A stretch of DNA of 6,730 nt, taken from assembly GCA_017481185.1 (NCBI GenBank), contig JAFUPO010000244.1:1-6730 (forward strand), given 5' to 3'. The translations under genes were made by a program, and so were the position numbers. The notes below the pieces were generated by a model, which worked only from the letters and a program-made list of their open reading frames with translations, was not told the DNA's origin and made no database searches. The DNA comes from Clostridia bacterium. Its GTDB lineage: Bacteria > Bacillota_A > Clostridia > Christensenellales > Aristaeellaceae. Below, one piece after another: positions 5,540 through 6,730 of this stretch (positions within the stretch are counted from its first letter, which is position 1; every line of letters starts with the position of its first letter).

Positions 5540-5571
5540 GCAAAAAGCGCCCCCCAAACGGGGAGCGCTTT
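5540..5571 (-). terminator. Intrinsic terminator of rplK-rplA
   Basis: Read on the minus strand, AAAGCGCTCCCC (5571-5560) pairs with GGGGGGCGCTTT (5555-5544), 12 pairs including one G-U, with a 4-base loop. A run of five T on that strand (5546-5542) follows. It lies 15 bases beyond the rplA stop. It separates the ribosomal protein genes from the Nudix promoter. Plus-strand function is unlikely because no T-run is present there. Confidence 0.9.
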
Positions 5572-5585
5572 GCACTCTGAAATTC

Positions 5586-6275
5586 TTAGAACTTCAGGGG
5601 GTTGACCTTCACAGAGGGACCCATGGTGCTGGACAGGTACAGAGACTTCACATAAGTACCCTTGGCAGCAGCAGGCTTAGCCTTATTGATGGCATCCATC
5701 AGAGTGGTCAGGTTCTCCTGGAGCTTCTCAACACCAAAGGAGACCTTGCCGATGGGGCAGTGCACGAGAGCGGTCTTGTCCACGCGATACTCAACCTTAC
5801 CAGCCTTGATATCCGCGATGGCCTTGGACACGTCCATGGTCACGGTACCAGACTTAGGGTTGGGCATCAGGCCCTTGGGGCCCAGGATACGACCGATGCG
5901 GCCAACAACGCCCATCATGTCAGGGGTAGCAACGCAGACATCGAAGCCAAACCAGTTTTCGTTCTGGATCTTGGCAACCAGGTCGGCATCGCCAACAAAA
6001 TCGGCACCAGCGGCCTCAGCTTCCTTGGCCTTGTCGCCCTTGGCGAAGACCAGCACCCGGACCGTACGGCCGGTGCCGTGGGGCAGGACCACAGCGCCGC
6101 GGACCTGCTGGTCAGCGTGGCGGGGGTCAACGCCCAAGCGGACGGAGATCTCCACAGTCTCATCGAACTTGGCCTTGCTGGTCTTCAGCACCATGTCGAT
6201 GGCTTCGTTGGGATCATAGGCTTTCAGGGATTCAATCAGCTTTTTGCTGTCGGTGTATTTCTTGCCGTGTTTCAT
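5586..6275 (-). CDS. rplA: 50S ribosomal protein L1
   Basis: L1 binds 23S rRNA helices 76-78 to form the mobile L1 stalk, which helps release deacylated tRNA from the E site. In many bacteria it also represses its own mRNA. The 229 residues match the family. Domain I comprises the N- and C-terminal parts ([13 protein letters not shown]... and [17 protein letters not shown]). Domain II in the middle includes the signature [20 protein letters not shown] followed by [12 protein letters not shown] (about 115-146). GGGAGG lies eight bases before the ATG, immediately after a hairpin that resembles the L1 rRNA target. It follows rplK by 81 bases. The usual rplJ-rplL pair does not follow: a strong terminator ends the unit. 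No anomalies are seen in the coding region. Confidence 0.98.
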   Translation of the reverse strand: MKHGKKYTDSKKLIESLKAYDPNEAIDMVLKTSKAKFDETVEISVRLGVDPRHADQQVRGAVVLPHGTGRTVRVLVFAKGDKAKEAEAAGADFVGDADLVAKIQNENWFGFDVCVATPDMMGVVGRIGRILGPKGLMPNPKSGTVTMDVSKAIADIKAGKVEYRVDKTALVHCPIGKVSFGVEKLQENLTTLMDAINKAKPAAAKGTYVKSLYLSSTMGPSVKVNPLKF

Positions 6276-6289
6276 TTCTTATTCCTCCC

Positions 6290-6322
6290 ATGTGGTATTA
6301 GCGGCACTATGTCCTCCCACAT
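6290..6322 (-). promoter_or_regulatory. Candidate L1 protein binding site in the rplA leader (rRNA mimic)
   Basis: On the minus strand, ATGTGG (6322-6317) pairs with CCACAT (6295-6290), and the arms carry GTGGGAGG and AATACCAC. These two octamers are the same as those facing each other in the L1 binding region of bacterial 23S rRNA (E. coli reads GGUGGGAGGC and GAAAUACCACC there). The stem ends directly at the rplA ribosome binding site, so L1 binding would mask it. This follows the known logic of L1 autoregulation, here placed between rplK and rplA rather than before rplK. The inner part of the structure is not well paired by eye. Confidence 0.65.
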
Positions 6323-6326
6323 TGAT

Positions 6327-6341
6327 AGCAGCGATGCTGCT
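6327..6341 (-). promoter_or_regulatory. Small hairpin in the rplK-rplA gap
   Basis: AGCAGC and GCTGCT form a 6-bp stem with a 3-base loop, beginning 15 bases after the rplK stop and five bases before the L1-site mimic. It has no T-run, so it is not a terminator. It may insulate the L1 site from rplK translation or help it fold; this is speculative. Confidence 0.35.
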
Positions 6342-6356
6342 TATGGTTCGATGGGA

Positions 6357-6730
6357 TTATTCTTCCACAGTGATGCCCATGGAACGGGCGGTACCGGCCA
6401 CCATGGACATGGCGGCTTCGATGGAACCAGCGTTCAGGTCGGGCATCTTGGTGGTAGCGATCTCACGAACCTGTTCCTTCGTCAGCTTGCCAACCTTGTC
6501 ACGGTTGGGCTTGGCAGAAGCACTCTCCAGACCCAGGGCCTTCTTGATCAGCACGGGAGCCGGAGGAGTCTTGTGATGAAGGTGAAGGTGCGGTCAGAGT
6601 AGACCGTGATGACGACAGGAATTACAAGGCCAGCCTGCTTAGCAGTGCGCTCGTTGAATTCCTTGCAGAAGCCGGGGATGTTCACGCCGTGCTGACCAAG
6701 GGCGGGGCCGATAGGCGGAGCGGGAGTAGC
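6357..6730 (-). CDS. rplK: 50S ribosomal protein L11, partial, with a 1-base frameshift
   Basis: L11 binds the GTPase-associated centre of 23S rRNA and contributes to factor-dependent steps of translation. From the window edge the minus strand reads [18 protein letters not shown], then [20 protein letters not shown] and [13 protein letters not shown]. This is the N-terminal domain with its proline-rich segment, missing roughly the first 20 residues beyond the edge. The frame then breaks into a stop. In the next frame, [20 protein letters not shown] continues to [12 protein letters not shown] and TAA at 6357, the rRNA-binding C-terminal domain. Adding one base near 6571 (ACAAAGACT instead of ACAAGACT on the coding strand) restores the expected ITKTPPAPV. 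The error lies in a homopolymer in an essential gene near a window end, so a sequencing mistake is the best explanation. rplA follows on the same strand. Confidence 0.94.

Noticed and set aside
5499..6602. A 367-codon open frame on the plus strand
   Set aside because: It lies antisense to rplA and the end of rplK, is rich in Gly, His and Leu as expected of a reverse-frame shadow, and has no family resemblance. rplA is certain on the other strand.

Overview
The window reads as chromosomal housekeeping DNA from a low-to-mid G+C Gram-positive anaerobe, most likely a gut Clostridia/Oscillospirales-type Firmicute. This placement is an inference. It rests on the ylxM-ffh pair, consistent AGGAGG-type ribosome binding sites, the short ACT-domain form of SerA with a 'DFPTDE' active-site segment, a bacterial acyl-ACP thioesterase, and many G/C-rich palindromic intergenic repeats. 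No phage, transposase, CRISPR, tRNA or rRNA gene is visible.

Layout. (1) 1-1259, minus strand: ylxM followed by ffh, which overlaps it by 11 bases and runs off the left edge. A near-perfect sigma-A promoter lies at 1275-1302. (2) 1260-1454: divergent control region between ylxM and serC, with two copies of a 22-bp inverted repeat whose centres are 52 bp apart. (3) 1455-3786, plus strand: serC then serA, two successive steps of the phosphorylated serine pathway, separated by a palindromic repeat whose tail carries the serA ribosome binding site. (4) 3787-4214: no large gene, but three more members of the same palindromic repeat family and a possible small transcription unit (promoter, 15-codon ORF, terminator-like hairpin). 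(5) 4215-5504, minus strand: a Nudix hydrolase and an acyl-ACP thioesterase joined by a TGATG stop/start overlap, with their own promoter. (6) 5540-6730, minus strand: rplK (cut by the window edge) and rplA, ending in a strong intrinsic terminator. The rplK-rplA gap holds a sequence that closely mimics the 23S rRNA binding site of ribosomal protein L1.

How the genes work together. SerA oxidises 3-phosphoglycerate to 3-phosphohydroxypyruvate and SerC transaminates it to phosphoserine. YlxM and Ffh belong to the signal recognition particle pathway. L11 and L1 are 50S ribosomal proteins, probably autoregulated by L1. The thioesterase and Nudix hydrolase are co-translated, but a shared pathway is not evident.

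Cautions. Two highly conserved genes each carry a single-base deletion close to a window edge: ffh near base 41 and rplK near base 6571. In both, restoring one base restores the family sequence, so sequencing or assembly error at contig ends is more likely than real gene loss. The most interesting non-coding signals are the L1-site mimic, the paired inverted repeats at the ylxM/serC control region, and the palindromic repeat family with a compensatory base-pair change. None amounts to a clearly new biological system.
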